Assembly (NCBI GenBank): GCA_035937795.1
Contig: DASZHO010000013.1
Span: 1 to 32,165 of the forward strand
Direction of reading: 5' to 3'
DNA from: JAMQPK01 sp035937795
GTDB taxonomy: Bacteria > Acidobacteriota > Vicinamibacteria > Vicinamibacterales > JAMQPK01
DNA length: 32,165 nucleotides
Position numbers and translations under genes: made by a program. This document shows, one piece after another, positions 32,072-32,165 of the stretch (the stretch's first letter is position 1; each line of letters starts with the position of its first letter). Below the pieces are notes generated by a model that made no database searches, was not told the origin of the DNA, and saw nothing but the letters and a program-made list of their open reading frames with translations.

Positions 32072-32165
32072 TTGGCGGCCCTGCCAGCCAACTGTTTTAT
32101 TCCGCACACCAGCCTTGGTGGCCCGTCCACGCTGATCAAGGACCACCTCGCGGGCGGGGCATCCC

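Noticed and set aside
1..32165. CRISPR arrays, insertion sequences, integrase or attachment sites, tRNA or rRNA genes
   Set aside because: Looked for by eye on both strands; no repeated spacer structure, transposase or tRNA-like folds were found. Faint or very short elements could have been missed.

Overview
The window looks like chromosomal DNA of a high-GC member of the Acidobacteriota, probably the Vicinamibacteria. This is inferred from the gene families. They include PadR regulators translationally coupled to ADOP-type (MacB/FtsX-like) permeases, a VWFA-related secreted protein, an Oar-like TonB-dependent receptor with a carboxypeptidase-regulatory-like N-terminus, two Ser/Thr kinases with C-terminal TolB/WD40-like propellers, and an ECF sigma factor coupled to one of those kinases. 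No tRNA, rRNA, CRISPR array, insertion sequence or phage gene was seen.

Layout. 1-2.6 kb: the 3' part of a sigma-54 activator, then a cyclic-nucleotide-binding/thioredoxin-reductase-like flavoprotein. 2.8-4.5 kb: a frameshifted TetR gene divergent from a PadR-membrane-protein pair. 4.5-4.6 kb: a scrap of a PIN-domain toxin gene. 4.6-7.3 kb (minus): a receptor-like kinase. 7.5-8.0 kb: a single-domain response regulator. 8.0-10.8 kb (minus): a secreted VWFA-related protein. 11.1-16.5 kb: a PadR-ADOP-ADOP operon. 16.5-17.4 kb: a decayed ECF sigma gene and a weak hypothetical ORF. 17.4-21.6 kb (minus): a vanadium-haloperoxidase-like protein followed by an Oar-like receptor. 21.7-25.1 kb: an ECF sigma factor and kinase, divergent from that pair. 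25.1-25.9 kb: an esterase remnant that carries the promoter of a DUF1801 gene. 25.9-28.6 kb: a compact transcription unit with a tandem TetR-type operator, DUF1905 protein, TetR, amidase, an 81-aa protein, an 18-aa basic microprotein and a strong intrinsic terminator. 28.6-29.7 kb: a candidate small ORF and a SpoIIE-type phosphatase. 29.8-31.0 kb: ECF sigma, small membrane protein and DoxX-like protein. 31.0-32.1 kb: a YjbR-like protein and a dienelactone hydrolase whose divergent start codons overlap.

Regulation dominates the window: sigma-54 activator, two ECF sigmas, two PadR, two TetR, two kinases, a PP2C-type phosphatase and a receiver. The clearest pattern not tied to a known feature is promoter placement. 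Five genes (PadR at 3501 and 11087, sigma at 21745, DUF1801 at 25385, hydrolase at 31340) have a -10-like hexamer ending 7-9 nt before the start codon, which predicts leaderless mRNAs. At least four broken or residual genes lie between intact genes: TetR, PIN, DUF6596-type sigma and esterase. All functions are inferred from motifs read by eye; no database search was possible.
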